A stretch of 40,422 nt of DNA, from positions 1 to 40,422 of the IMG/VR virus record IMGVR_UViG_3300048833_000717; one strand, given 5' to 3'. This DNA is from a virus. How positions within the stretch are numbered: the first letter of the stretch is position 1; every line of letters begins with the position of its first letter. This document shows, piece after piece, positions 9,542 to 16,764 of the stretch. The position numbers and the translations under genes are program-made. The notes under the pieces are model-generated. The model had not been told where the DNA came from and made no database searches. It saw only the letters and a program-made list of their open reading frames with translations.

Positions 9542-9767
9542 TGGTGGTCTCCGTCGTCGGGGTCTTTGCGGCCTTTGCGGCGCGCCGGTCGGTGGCGGCC
9601 GCCTTGGCATCGCGGTCTTCGGCGGCCCTCAGCGCCAGGCTGGCGGGCAGGCCGTCCTCGGCCAGCAACGCCCGATCGCACAGGCGCACGATGCCGGCGT
9701 CCGTCAGCACATGGCGGCCGGCATCGAACCAGGCGGGCAGGATCTCATTGGGGGTTTCAGAGGTCAC
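9528..9767 (-). CDS. Small hypothetical protein in Mu gp38 position, 79 aa
   Basis: The gene sits between the gp37-like protein and the tube protein. The first 45 residues look folded (EILPAWFDAGRHVLTDAGI, RLCDRALLAEDG), while the last 30 are Ala/Lys/Arg/Thr-rich and probably disordered or DNA/virion-surface exposed. No membrane segment is present. The family is not recognised, and only its position suggests a head-tail joining or tail assembly role. Confidence 0.7.
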   Translation of the reverse strand: MTSETPNEILPAWFDAGRHVLTDAGIVRLCDRALLAEDGLPASLALRAAEDRDAKAAATDRRAAKAAKTPTTETTNGDQ

Positions 9768-9778
9768 TGATCGGCTCC

Positions 9779-10207
9779 TCAGGGGGCAACAAGCTGGGTG
9801 CGAAGATGGGTGCGGCCGCGCATGCGAACGGTGCGCGCCATCAGAGAGGGCGACACTTCAACGGTGCGGACATCGGAAACAGTCAGCGCCGAATCCCAGC
9901 CCTGCGGCTGCTGCCCGAACAGCGCTGCGATCACAGCTTCCGTCAGCTCGTGCAGACGCTCGCCCGCCGCGCCGCGTCTGGCCCCATCCGGCCTGGCGAC
10001 GATCACGACCGCCACGCTGGCGTTGATCACCTGATGCAGGATGTAGCTCCCCTCCGTCGCGGGCGCGCCGTTCATCGTGTCGACCATCACATAGGCGGCG
10101 GGCAGCGCCAGGTTCGGTCGGGAGGAGATCTGCGCGAACTCCTCCACGCCTTCCACCGCCTTCAGCGGCAGATCCGCCAGCAGCGCCCTGATCGGATCCA
10201 GGTTCAC
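9779..10207 (-). CDS. Mu gp37-like protein (DUF1834), 142 aa, tail terminator-like
   Basis: The order G-like, gp37-like, gp38-position, tube is that of Mu-type phages. The sequence fits the Phage_Mu_Gp37 family by length and pattern: an N-terminal helix (DPIRALLADLPL), then PAAYVMVDTM and ASVAVVIVARPDG strands, a helix HELTEAVIAALFG, then a QPQGWDSALTV segment. Proteins of this fold usually cap or terminate the tail tube. The start ATG overlaps the stop of the G-like gene by four bases. The family assignment is by eye. Confidence 0.8.
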   Translation of the reverse strand: MNLDPIRALLADLPLKAVEGVEEFAQISSRPNLALPAAYVMVDTMNGAPATEGSYILHQVINASVAVVIVARPDGARRGAAGERLHELTEAVIAALFGQQPQGWDSALTVSDVRTVEVSPSLMARTVRMRGRTHLRTQLVAP

Positions 10208-10695
10208 GACCGTCCGCCCCCGAACGCGCTGCGCAGATGATCGGCGATGATGTCGTTGATGTCGCGTGCGTCATCCACGCCGAAGCCCAGGAAGGGTCTG
10301 GCCGGCATGGTCACGCTGGCGCGTGGGCCGAAGGGCGTTTTCAGCGCCCGCTTGCCGCTGCCTGCGCGCGGCCGGATCGTGCCGCCCGCCTGGTGGATGG
10401 CCGCATAATGGATGTTGGTGCCCACCACGGCCGAAAAGCTGTCGTGATCGCGGGTGATGGAACTCAGCAGGGCGCGGGTGTCGATCAGCGTTTTCTCCCC
10501 GCCCTCCTCGAGAACACGGCGAGAAGGCTGCCAGGGCGCGCCATCAGGCCCCTTGCCAGCATCGAAGCGCGCCGCAACCTGATCCTCCATTCGCTCCGCG
10601 ATTTGCTCCATCGCCGGTTCAAAATCCGCCAGCGCCAGCAGCGCCCGCTCGATGGCCGGCAGCAGCTCGTCCTCGAAGGTGAAGCGGATATCCAT
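10204..10695 (-). CDS. Phage virion morphogenesis protein, Mu G-like (Phage_tail_S type), 163 aa
   Basis: This head-tail connector or completion protein belongs to the family of Mu gpG and P2 S. Typical signs are the start MDIRFTFEDELLPAIERAL, a MEDQVAARFDAGKGPDGAPW segment with the W-x-P motif near residue 54, the DTRALLSSIT stretch, YAAIHQAGGTI, and the C-terminal PARPFLGFG motif that is highly recurrent in this family. Length agrees with the family (about 150 to 170 aa). The stop shares four bases with the next start and the start shares one base with the previous stop. Confidence 0.9.
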   Translation of the reverse strand: MDIRFTFEDELLPAIERALLALADFEPAMEQIAERMEDQVAARFDAGKGPDGAPWQPSRRVLEEGGEKTLIDTRALLSSITRDHDSFSAVVGTNIHYAAIHQAGGTIRPRAGSGKRALKTPFGPRASVTMPARPFLGFGVDDARDINDIIADHLRSAFGGGRS

Positions 10696-11435
10696 CAGAA
10701 CCCCTTCAGGCTCTCGCGGCTGAACAGCCGTTCGCCGTCCTGGAACAGCACAGGCGCAGGTGCGGCGGTGGAGGGGGCGGCAGGCACCGAAAGCTGGGAT
10801 TTCCGCGCAGCAATATCGGCCAGCAGCTTGCGCGCTTCGGCCGCCCGCACGCCCACCTGTTCGGGCAGCCCATGCTTGTACAGCCGGGCCAGCGCCAGAT
10901 CATAGGTCAGCTGCGGCAGCGGCGCAGGCGCCGGCAGCGCCAGCGGAAGTTCGTAGATCCCGGCCAGATAGCTGTCGATCAGCGCCTGGGCATCCAGCAG
11001 CGCGGCTTCCAGCACCTGTCCGTCGATCGCGCCCCGCCCGGCCTCGTCCGTCAGCTCGATCGTCAGGTCGAGGCCGGCGCGCGCGACGAAGCCGGCGATG
11101 TCCATATAGCCGGGCTGGGCGGCATCCGGCACGCGCCAGCCCTGGTCGATGCACAGCAGCTCCTGTCGCCGTTCGGCGATGCCGCCGGCCCCGTCCGCCA
11201 CCCGGCATTCGATCAGGTAGAGCTCGCCGTCTGTCCCGCCGTCCAGCGAGATCATCACATAGTCCACCCCCGCGTGTTGCGCCGCCACCGTCATTGCCGC
11301 CATCTCCGCCACGCGGCCGCGCGGGGTAATGACAACATCCTCGATCGCGCCGATCGGCACGCCAGCCGGCTGCCCGAACTGCATCCGCAGATGGGCGCGG
11401 GCTGCCGGGTCCTTCAGGGCGGGCGTCAGGCTCAT
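10695..11435 (-). CDS. Mu gp36-like protein (DUF1320) with an extra N-terminal domain, 246 aa
   Basis: Residues about 108 to 225 match the DUF1320 head-tail connector family: DIAGFVARAGLDLTIELTDEAG, DGQVLEAALLDAQALIDSYLAGIYELPL, LTYDLALARLYKHG and LLADIAARKSQL. Family members are normally about 140 aa and begin at the equivalent of residue 108. The first 105 residues form an additional domain that starts MSLTPALKDPAARAHLRMQFG, contains CxxG-free beta strands (TDGELYLIECRVADG) and is not part of DUF1320. An internal ATG at residue 110 could give a short form, but I see no strong ribosome site for it. The ATG start overlaps the gp35-like stop (ATGA). Confidence 0.82.
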   Translation of the reverse strand: MSLTPALKDPAARAHLRMQFGQPAGVPIGAIEDVVITPRGRVAEMAAMTVAAQHAGVDYVMISLDGGTDGELYLIECRVADGAGGIAERRQELLCIDQGWRVPDAAQPGYMDIAGFVARAGLDLTIELTDEAGRGAIDGQVLEAALLDAQALIDSYLAGIYELPLALPAPAPLPQLTYDLALARLYKHGLPEQVGVRAAEARKLLADIAARKSQLSVPAAPSTAAPAPVLFQDGERLFSRESLKGF

Positions 11436-11824
11436 TCCTCGTCCACACCCTTCACGGTGAAGCCGCTGTCATGGCGCAGCTGGTCCAGCTGCTCGTCAGT
11501 CAGTTCACCCTCCCGGATGACCACAATCTGCCCCTGCGCCCATTGGCGGCCTGCGCGGCGCCGCGTCACGTGGGCAGCGACCAGCGCAACAGGACGCAAC
11601 TCCAGCGTCTGCGGGTCCTGAGCGCCCGGAGCTTCATCGTCGGAAGAAGCATTGGCCGCCGCTTGCTCAGGGAACTCAACCCCCGCCGCCGCGCCCGAAG
11701 GAAGAGCGGCGGGGGCGGCCGTGGTCGCAATGTCCACGGCCTCGCGGTTATCGGTTTGGCCCGAAAGAGGGGCGGGCTCTTCCGCCCGCCCCTCCTTTGC
11801 CGGCACCTTCGCGCGCGCGCCCAT
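11432..11824 (-). CDS. Mu gp35-like protein (FluMu HI1506-related), 130 aa
   Basis: It sits directly after the major head gene T, as gp35 does in Mu. The first 75 residues are Ala/Pro/Glu-rich and probably disordered. The C-terminal 50 residues carry the recognisable part, an LVAAHVTRRRAGR segment then QIVVIREGELTDEQLDQLRHD, as in FluMu/HI1506-type proteins. The ATG at 11824 shares its last base with the T stop (TGATG), which decides the start against a slightly longer ATG at 11836. The role is unproven; association with the capsid or connector is inferred from position. Confidence 0.75.
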   Translation of the reverse strand: MGARAKVPAKEGRAEEPAPLSGQTDNREAVDIATTAAPAALPSGAAAGVEFPEQAAANASSDDEAPGAQDPQTLELRPVALVAAHVTRRRAGRQWAQGQIVVIREGELTDEQLDQLRHDSGFTVKGVDEE

Positions 11825-12711
11825 CAGGCGAGCCACGGCGTGGCGCGATAGGCCACTTCATTCTTCCAGATATTGTCCTCGCCGCCGGAAAGCCGATCCC
11901 TCTCCAGCAGCTCCTTGGCCGCCTTCAGGTTCTTCGGACCCATAACCAGCAGGTCCGGCTTCAGGCCCAGCGGGCGGCCGAAGTCGCCCTTCTGCGCCAT
12001 CATCGACATCAGCGCGGTTTCGAAGTTGGCCGCATTCAGCGGCTGCTTCGATCCCCAGGCCAGCTGCCACAGGCCATAACCCACGTTCATGCGGCCATCC
12101 ACGCCATAGACATAGTCGCCGCTCATGAAGACGCGATCGTCCGTCGGCCTGTCCTTCTGCACGAACTGGAAGGCCTTGCGGTTCTGCTTGATCAGCGGCT
12201 TCACCGCACGGCGGGTGCACAGCAGGAACCACGGCTCGCCATTCCCGGCGACAGCGTCGGTGTTCGCCACCGAATAGGGGTTTCCGGCCGCGTCCAGCAC
12301 CTGGTGGTCGGTGTCGAAGAAGAACTGTCCATCATAGCAGGTGCTGGCAAATCCAGCCCTCAGCGTCTCGTAGACCAGCAGGCTCGGGAACTCGGCGGCC
12401 GTCTGCCCCAGATCCCGGAACATGGGTGCATAGATGCCCAGATTGTCGTCATCCACATCGTCGCGTTTCACCGACACGGTGTTTTCGAAGCTGCGGTTCC
12501 GGATCTGATAGCCATGCGTCGCCAGCTTGTTGATGACGCGGTCGCCAAGCCACTCGCGCACACCTTGAAGCGCGCCGAGCCAGCCATATTCTTCCTTCCC
12601 CGTGGTGGAGTTCACCTCCATCACGATGTCGGAATAGTCGGGCCTCACGGCGTCGAAGGCGCCCTGGAAGGCGGCCTTGAAGCCGATGCCTGCTGTTTGA
12701 AGATCTGCCAT
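11824..12711 (-). CDS. T: Major head (capsid) protein, Mu T-like, 295 aa
   Basis: The length and sequence fit the Mu-like gpT family. Signs are the start MADLQTAGIGFKAAFQGAFD, the GKEEYGWLGALQGVREWLGDR segment with the family W-L-G pattern, then FENTVSVKRDDVDDDNLGIYAP, the DGQFFFDTDH stretch, an internal CTRRAVKPLIKQNRKAFQFV and the C-terminal KAAKELLERDRLSGGEDN. The protein forms the icosahedral shell on the scaffold encoded upstream. The start ATG at 12711 lies 16 bases below the stop of the decoration-like gene; longer frames overlap that gene with shadow sequence. Confidence 0.95.
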   Translation of the reverse strand: MADLQTAGIGFKAAFQGAFDAVRPDYSDIVMEVNSTTGKEEYGWLGALQGVREWLGDRVINKLATHGYQIRNRSFENTVSVKRDDVDDDNLGIYAPMFRDLGQTAAEFPSLLVYETLRAGFASTCYDGQFFFDTDHQVLDAAGNPYSVANTDAVAGNGEPWFLLCTRRAVKPLIKQNRKAFQFVQKDRPTDDRVFMSGDYVYGVDGRMNVGYGLWQLAWGSKQPLNAANFETALMSMMAQKGDFGRPLGLKPDLLVMGPKNLKAAKELLERDRLSGGEDNIWKNEVAYRATPWLA

Positions 12712-12727
12712 GCGAAAGCTCCTGGGG

Positions 12728-13141
12728 TCAGATGGTGCCGATGGTGACGAAGACGCCGCCGGCAACGACGTCGACCACCTTGCCGGCGACAGAGCGGGTG
12801 GCCCCGCCGTTGGTCTTCGCGACCGTCTGATCGTCGACGACGAAGCAGTCGTCGCCGATCTCGGCGCGGGTGATCAGGTCCGCAGCTGCCGAATTGGCGA
12901 ACAGGAACGTGCCGGCCTCACTCTCGATCCTGGTCGCGCCTGCGGCAGCGCCGTTCACGGCGCGCTCCCGCGCAACGCCGCGCGCCACCAGGCCAGCTGC
13001 GCCGGTTCCCTTGGTGGCATTGCCGGCGGCATCCAGCATCACGATGGCGCCCTTGTAGATGGTCACATTGGCGGCCATCGGATCGGAATAGATGCGGTTC
13101 TCCCGGGCGGCAGTGCGCCGGTCAGCGGTCAGTGCGACCAT
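12728..13141 (-). CDS. Head decoration / capsid cement-like protein, 137 aa
   Basis: The gene lies between protease/scaffold I/Z and head protein T, where Mu has gp33 and many phages have a decoration protein. The sequence is short, Ala/Gly/Val-rich and beta-like (KGAIVMLDAAGNATKGTG, VARGVARERAVNGAAAG, AGKVVDVVAGGVFVTIG), as in DUF2190-type cement proteins that clip onto the capsid surface. The start is one base from the I stop. The family call is by pattern and position only. Confidence 0.75.
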   Translation of the reverse strand: MVALTADRRTAARENRIYSDPMAANVTIYKGAIVMLDAAGNATKGTGAAGLVARGVARERAVNGAAAGATRIESEAGTFLFANSAAADLITRAEIGDDCFVVDDQTVAKTNGGATRSVAGKVVDVVAGGVFVTIGTI

Positions 13142-13142
13142 G

Positions 13143-13682
13143 TCAGAATCCTTCCTTCTTGGCGGCGAGATAGGCCTCGGTCGTCAGGCCCATGGACGCG
13201 GCGACTGCGCGCTCGTCAGCCGTCAGCCCATCGCCGCCAGCGACAGGGTCCGGCTGACGAGCGAATTGTTCGCCGGCGGCCACGATGGCGGGCGCGGCGG
13301 CGACATAGGCCTGGAAGCCGACGAGGTCTTTCCTGGCGTAGTCGTCCGCCCAACCCTTCATGGCCGGCGAAATCTTGCCGGCCTTCAGCGCGGCGGCGAC
13401 GACTTCATCAGCGCTGCGAACGGTGTTCACCTTGTGCAGCTCGGCGATCTCGCCGCGCAGCTCGTTGACAACGGCGATCGGCACGAATTTCGTCGGATCG
13501 GCCTTCGCAGAGGCAGCGGCCACCAGTTCGTCGGCGGTGGCGCCGGCCTGCAGGCCCAGCTTCTGACTGGCGGCAGCGATGGCGGCCGAAGCGGCGACGA
13601 GGCCCGTCACATGCGCGACGATCTCGTCTTCCGTCGCGCCGGCCAAAAGGCCCGCCGCGACGGCGATTTTCGAAAGGGACAT
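13143..13682 (-). CDS. Z: Scaffold protein Z-like, internal in-frame start of gene I, 179 aa
   Basis: An ATG at 13682 (MSLSKIAVAAGLLAGA, codon 176 of I) is preceded by GGAG at 13692-13689 with a six-base gap, a good ribosome site inside the I gene. Phage Mu makes its scaffold Z from exactly such an in-frame start within I. The predicted protein is Ala-rich and helical, with a repeated pattern (GATEDEIVAHVTG, GATADELVAAASA) and a C-terminus TEAYLAAKKEGF. The start is supported by the visible ribosome site and by the family precedent; expression is not proven. Confidence 0.72.
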   Translation of the reverse strand: MSLSKIAVAAGLLAGATEDEIVAHVTGLVAASAAIAAASQKLGLQAGATADELVAAASAKADPTKFVPIAVVNELRGEIAELHKVNTVRSADEVVAAALKAGKISPAMKGWADDYARKDLVGFQAYVAAAPAIVAAGEQFARQPDPVAGGDGLTADERAVAASMGLTTEAYLAAKKEGF

Positions 13683-14207
13683 GGGGGTCTCCAGCTTAGG
13701 GTCGAGGTGGGGATTGAGGGAAGCAACGGCCGCGAGCTCGTTGATGGCGGGCGTGTTCACCAGGCCGACGTTGCGGATGGTGCGAACAGCCTTCGTGGCC
13801 GGATCGTAGGTGAATAGCGGGGAAAGGTAGCGATACTCTCGAGCGGCGAGGTGGGCCTCGGCCGCCGGGGTCCAGCTGACTTCAGCCCAGATGCCGTCAT
13901 CTTCGACGGAAAGGGAAGCCGGGCTGATCCAGCCAGCGGCCGGTGCCCGACCCCCCACGCCCTCGACCGCGCCGTAGAAACTCTGGTGGTCGTAATCGAC
14001 CATGATGTCCGTCTTGCCCGCATGCACGCGGGTGGCTGCGACTACAGCATGTGCAACCTCCTTTGACATGGTGAACGGCCCGCGCCCGTCGCGAAGCGCG
14101 ATCGTGCCGAGCGGCATCAGCTGGATGCGCTTTTTCGGCACACCATCGGAAACCGCCTCGACGGAGGCGGCCGCGATCGCGATAAGGGAGGCGGCGTTTG
14201 CGGGCAT
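13143..14207 (-). CDS. I: Mu I-like prohead protease (with scaffold region), 354 aa
   Basis: This serine protease and scaffold precursor belongs to the Mu I (gp32) family. Residues 25 to 170 carry the recognisable core: KRIQLMPLGTIALRDGRGPFT, IMVDYDHQSFYG with the Asp/His pair expected in the active site, RAPAAGWISPASLSVEDDGIWAEV, YRYLSPLFTYDP and VGLVNTPAINEL. After residue 170 the sequence turns into an Ala-rich helical scaffold. A candidate activated promoter lies directly upstream, so this is the first gene of late region 2. The start ATG at 14207 has GGCAGGG just upstream. The in-frame internal start at 13682 is described separately. Confidence 0.94.
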   Translation of the reverse strand: MPANAASLIAIAAASVEAVSDGVPKKRIQLMPLGTIALRDGRGPFTMSKEVAHAVVAATRVHAGKTDIMVDYDHQSFYGAVEGVGGRAPAAGWISPASLSVEDDGIWAEVSWTPAAEAHLAAREYRYLSPLFTYDPATKAVRTIRNVGLVNTPAINELAAVASLNPHLDPKLETPMSLSKIAVAAGLLAGATEDEIVAHVTGLVAASAAIAAASQKLGLQAGATADELVAAASAKADPTKFVPIAVVNELRGEIAELHKVNTVRSADEVVAAALKAGKISPAMKGWADDYARKDLVGFQAYVAAAPAIVAAGEQFARQPDPVAGGDGLTADERAVAASMGLTTEAYLAAKKEGF

Positions 14208-14217
14208 TGCCCTGCCG

Positions 14218-14263
14218 GTTTAGCTTGGGGCCGCCCCCTGCTTCCCCGGCGCCGGTTCCGGAA
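14218..14263 (-). promoter_or_regulatory. Candidate Mor/C-type activated late promoter for the I operon
   Basis: The 161-base gap between F and I holds a 23-base element at 14241-14263 that is identical to one at 31207-31229. Its minus-strand core reads TTCCGGAACC then GGCGCCGGGG, two adjoining palindromes (TTCCGGAA and CCGGCGCCGG). Seventeen bases after the element is CTAAAC (14223-14218), at the same distance as CTATCG in the other copy. With that as the -10 box the element would lie at about -31 to -53, the position bound by Mor and C in phage Mu. No -35 hexamer is evident. The rest of the gap (14264-14368) holds no gene I can support. Confidence 0.7.
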
Positions 14264-14368
14264 GCGTTGAACTTCCTGCCCGGTCAGTCTATATCGGCCT
14301 CAAGGCTGTCGTTTCGGACGTTGAGCCCGGGGGGCCGCAAGGCAGGCATCGGGCAAGCCACTCATCCA

Positions 14369-15877
14369 CTATTTCAGCGGCACCTTCCAGTGCGTTCGGG
14401 GAACCAGCCCCTTCTGCTGGATTTCCACCACCAGCTCGTGCCGGTATCCATCAACCGTGCTGGAAATCTCGAGGCGGGGCGCGCTCGATCGATGCCGGCC
14501 CTTGAAATCGGTGACATGGCGCAGGCTGCCATGCTCGTTCAGGATGCGCGGCAGATCATGCGCGTCATCGGCAGTGATCGGCTCCTGTCCCCGCCTGCGT
14601 TCGCCTTCGCCGCCATGCCGGCTGAACATATGGCGTGTATGACCATGTTCCAGCACGACCTCCGCCGAATGGACCTTCAGCCCCTCGGCCTCGATCCGGG
14701 CGACGGTGCGCTGGGAAACCCGCCCCAGTTGCAGCGGCTCCGCTTGCATGGCGCGCGGCGCGATGGTGTCCGCGATCCATTGCCGGGTGTGCGCCAGGCG
14801 CGCGGCTTCACGCCCGGTCAGCCCCGCCTCGTCAGCGAACCGCCCCATGATCCGGTTGCGCAGCGCCGCGATGCGGGAGAGTTTCGCCCGCGTCTCGGCG
14901 CTGGTGTCGCCGTCAGCCGTCCGCCGCCGCTTCCGCGCCCCGGCGATTTCATCCTGCCACTGCACGCTGGCGGGCTCGATCCCGTCGATCAGCCGCAGCA
15001 GCAACGCCAGCATGTCGTCGGCCAGCTGGATGGAAAGCTGCGCGATCAGCCGCTCGGCCGTGTCGATCAGCCCGGCCGCCCGTGCCCGGATGATCACGAT
15101 CGCGGCCTTCTCCACGATGCCCAGGATGCTTTCCGCGCCGACATTGTAATCCCAGCCATGGTCGATCGCCGGCAGCTTCGGCCGGTCCACCCGCGCGCCG
15201 CGCGGCCCGAACGGCATCCGTCCGACAGGCTCCATCGGCGCCAGGCGCGCCAGCTCCTCTTCCGTGGTGACCGTCCAGCCATTCCGTTCCAGATCCTGAT
15301 CGGACAGGTTGCGGATGCCGCACCGGCAGTTCCATCCATTCGGCGGGAAGTGGGTGCGCCAGAACGGATGGTCGACCGGCAGGATGATCCCGTTCCACCG
15401 CGCGTGCTGGGGCCGTGTCCGGCTGTCCCGCACGGCCGAATAGCGAATGTAGGGCCGCCTCGACTTCGCCTTCTGCACCCGCTCCCACTGCCCGGCGGCA
15501 TGGCTCACGCGCATGTTGGTGCGGAAGATGGTGCGCAATCGCCGCTCGCCCACGAACACGGCGTCATCGGTTCCGGTGATGCGGCGGTCCTTCACCATCC
15601 CCCACCACCCGGCCTTCTGCAGCTCGGGCTGGATCTCCGCCTGCCACATCTCGAACGTCTTGCCCTCCGCCAGTGCCCGATCCAGCGATTCCTTCACGGT
15701 GGCCAGCAGCTCCACCTTCGCCATCTTCGCAACCGTGAAGGCACGCGCATGCTCTTCCGGCTGCAGATCCCGCCAGCTGACGGAAATCTTCAGCTCGTCC
15801 CGCCGCCGGAACGCCTCGATCGCGTCTGTCGGCGGCAGGCTCAGCGCCTGGCGAATGGTGGGGGTTGGATCGGTCAA
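14369..15877 (-). CDS. F: Mu F-like minor head protein with C-terminal PBECR nuclease-like domain, 502 aa
   Basis: Residues 110 to 190 hold the Phage_Mu_F signature, including RTIFRTNMRVSHAAGQWE and HPFWRTHFPPNGWNCRC (170-186). This protein links portal and head and may be injected. The last 98 residues (from about 404) are a separate domain with VVLEHGHTRHMFSRHGGEG, then DDAHDLPRILNEHG and a YRHELVVEIQQKG strand pair, the pattern of phage barnase/EndoU/colicin/RelE-like (PBECR) domains often fused to F proteins. The start is a TTG at 15877 that overlaps the stop of the adenine methyltransferase; GGAGG lies four bases upstream. This unusual start sits at the edge of the inserted methyltransferase module. 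Confidence 0.9.
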   Translation of the reverse strand: MTDPTPTIRQALSLPPTDAIEAFRRRDELKISVSWRDLQPEEHARAFTVAKMAKVELLATVKESLDRALAEGKTFEMWQAEIQPELQKAGWWGMVKDRRITGTDDAVFVGERRLRTIFRTNMRVSHAAGQWERVQKAKSRRPYIRYSAVRDSRTRPQHARWNGIILPVDHPFWRTHFPPNGWNCRCGIRNLSDQDLERNGWTVTTEEELARLAPMEPVGRMPFGPRGARVDRPKLPAIDHGWDYNVGAESILGIVEKAAIVIIRARAAGLIDTAERLIAQLSIQLADDMLALLLRLIDGIEPASVQWQDEIAGARKRRRTADGDTSAETRAKLSRIAALRNRIMGRFADEAGLTGREAARLAHTRQWIADTIAPRAMQAEPLQLGRVSQRTVARIEAEGLKVHSAEVVLEHGHTRHMFSRHGGEGERRRGQEPITADDAHDLPRILNEHGSLRHVTDFKGRHRSSAPRLEISSTVDGYRHELVVEIQQKGLVPRTHWKVPLK

Positions 15878-16764
15878 GCTGCCTCCGAACTGATTATCAT
15901 GTTCGATGACGGCGGCGGCGGGCAGATCCCGGGCGAGAAAAACATGACTTCCCCGCCCGTGGTTCTATCGCGAACGCTATATCCGATGCCATAGGTGAGA
16001 ACCTCGTACCCCATATAGAGCAGTCGTATCTCCGACACGTCATCGTAGGAAACAATCCACTTGGCGTTTCCGCCTAGCTGGGAGAGCGCAGCCGCCACTG
16101 CCGCATGGTCTTCAGGGCGATAATAATCGTAGTAGAGTTGCCTGCCCTTTCGGAAATAGGGGGGGTCCAAGTAAACTAGAGTTTTCCGCCTCCAGTGCGG
16201 CTCTCGTTCCTTCAGAAACGCCACAGCGTCGAGATTGGATAGACGAATTCTCGATCGATATCTGGCGATGGCTTCAATGCGGGCGATGAGAGCGGATTTG
16301 TTGAAGCGCGCGTCAATCTTCCACGGCCCGCTCTGATCACGCCCTCCAATCACACTGCCGTTTAGAATGCCGGATCGATGCGTGCGGTTAAGAAAGAACG
16401 TCGCAAAGCCCAACTCAAGCAGATCTACCCCTTCTTCAGCCGACAGGATCGACTTGCAACGATCGCGCACATCGACGGTGACTTCGGTATCCTGAATCAA
16501 CCGACAGAGCGCCTCAGTTTCGTTGAGAACGCTCCACCAGAATGCATGGATCGCACTGTTCAGATCGTTGATTTCGACGTGCCGGACAACGCCAGAGAGG
16601 AGCAATTCCCAAGCTACGGCTGCACCACCCGCATAGGGCTCGACGTAGGTGCCATCAGAAAGATGGTTTTGGCGGATCAATTCCGCAACAAACGCCGCCA
16701 GCTTCCCCTTCCCTCCAGGATACCTCAAGGGGCTGTAGCGGCCGGTTGCCTGCATCTTGGTCAT
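15874..16764 (-). CDS. Dam-type (D12 class) N6-adenine DNA methyltransferase, 296 aa
   Basis: It transfers a methyl group from SAM to adenine N6. Residues 10 to 22 carry the SAM-binding PLRYPGGKGKL motif, and DPPY is at residues 200 to 203 (VYLDPPYFRKG). Other family parts are YVEPYAGGAAVAWELL (motif I region) and FFLNRTHRSGILNG. Length is typical for Dam/DpnM enzymes (about 270 to 300). The ATG at 16764 overlaps the stop of the ParB-like gene as ATGA, so both are made from one message; three codons later there is another ATG. Base composition is clearly less GC-rich than in neighbouring phage genes, a sign of separate acquisition. The target site cannot be read from sequence. No matching restriction enzyme is seen. 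Confidence 0.95.
   Translation of the reverse strand: MTKMQATGRYSPLRYPGGKGKLAAFVAELIRQNHLSDGTYVEPYAGGAAVAWELLLSGVVRHVEINDLNSAIHAFWWSVLNETEALCRLIQDTEVTVDVRDRCKSILSAEEGVDLLELGFATFFLNRTHRSGILNGSVIGGRDQSGPWKIDARFNKSALIARIEAIARYRSRIRLSNLDAVAFLKEREPHWRRKTLVYLDPPYFRKGRQLYYDYYRPEDHAAVAAALSQLGGNAKWIVSYDDVSEIRLLYMGYEVLTYGIGYSVRDRTTGGEVMFFSPGICPPPPSSNMIISSEAA

Noticed and set aside
14290-14368. A 26-codon minus-strand frame in the F-I gap with a Cys pair (RCLPCG), looking slightly like a small zinc protein
   Set aside because: GTG start without a ribosome site, too short, only two Cys, and no coupling to either neighbour; kept as unannotated gap.
14198-15994. A 598-codon plus-strand frame opposite the F gene
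   Set aside because: Same antisense pattern; it also crosses the I promoter gap and the F stop, and lacks any recognisable fold.
15874-16764. A restriction-modification system around the Dam-type enzyme
   Set aside because: The partner has a ParB-like GNRR motif, not a recognisable restriction nuclease motif such as PD-(D/E)xK or HNH, so it cannot be called an R-M system from sequence.
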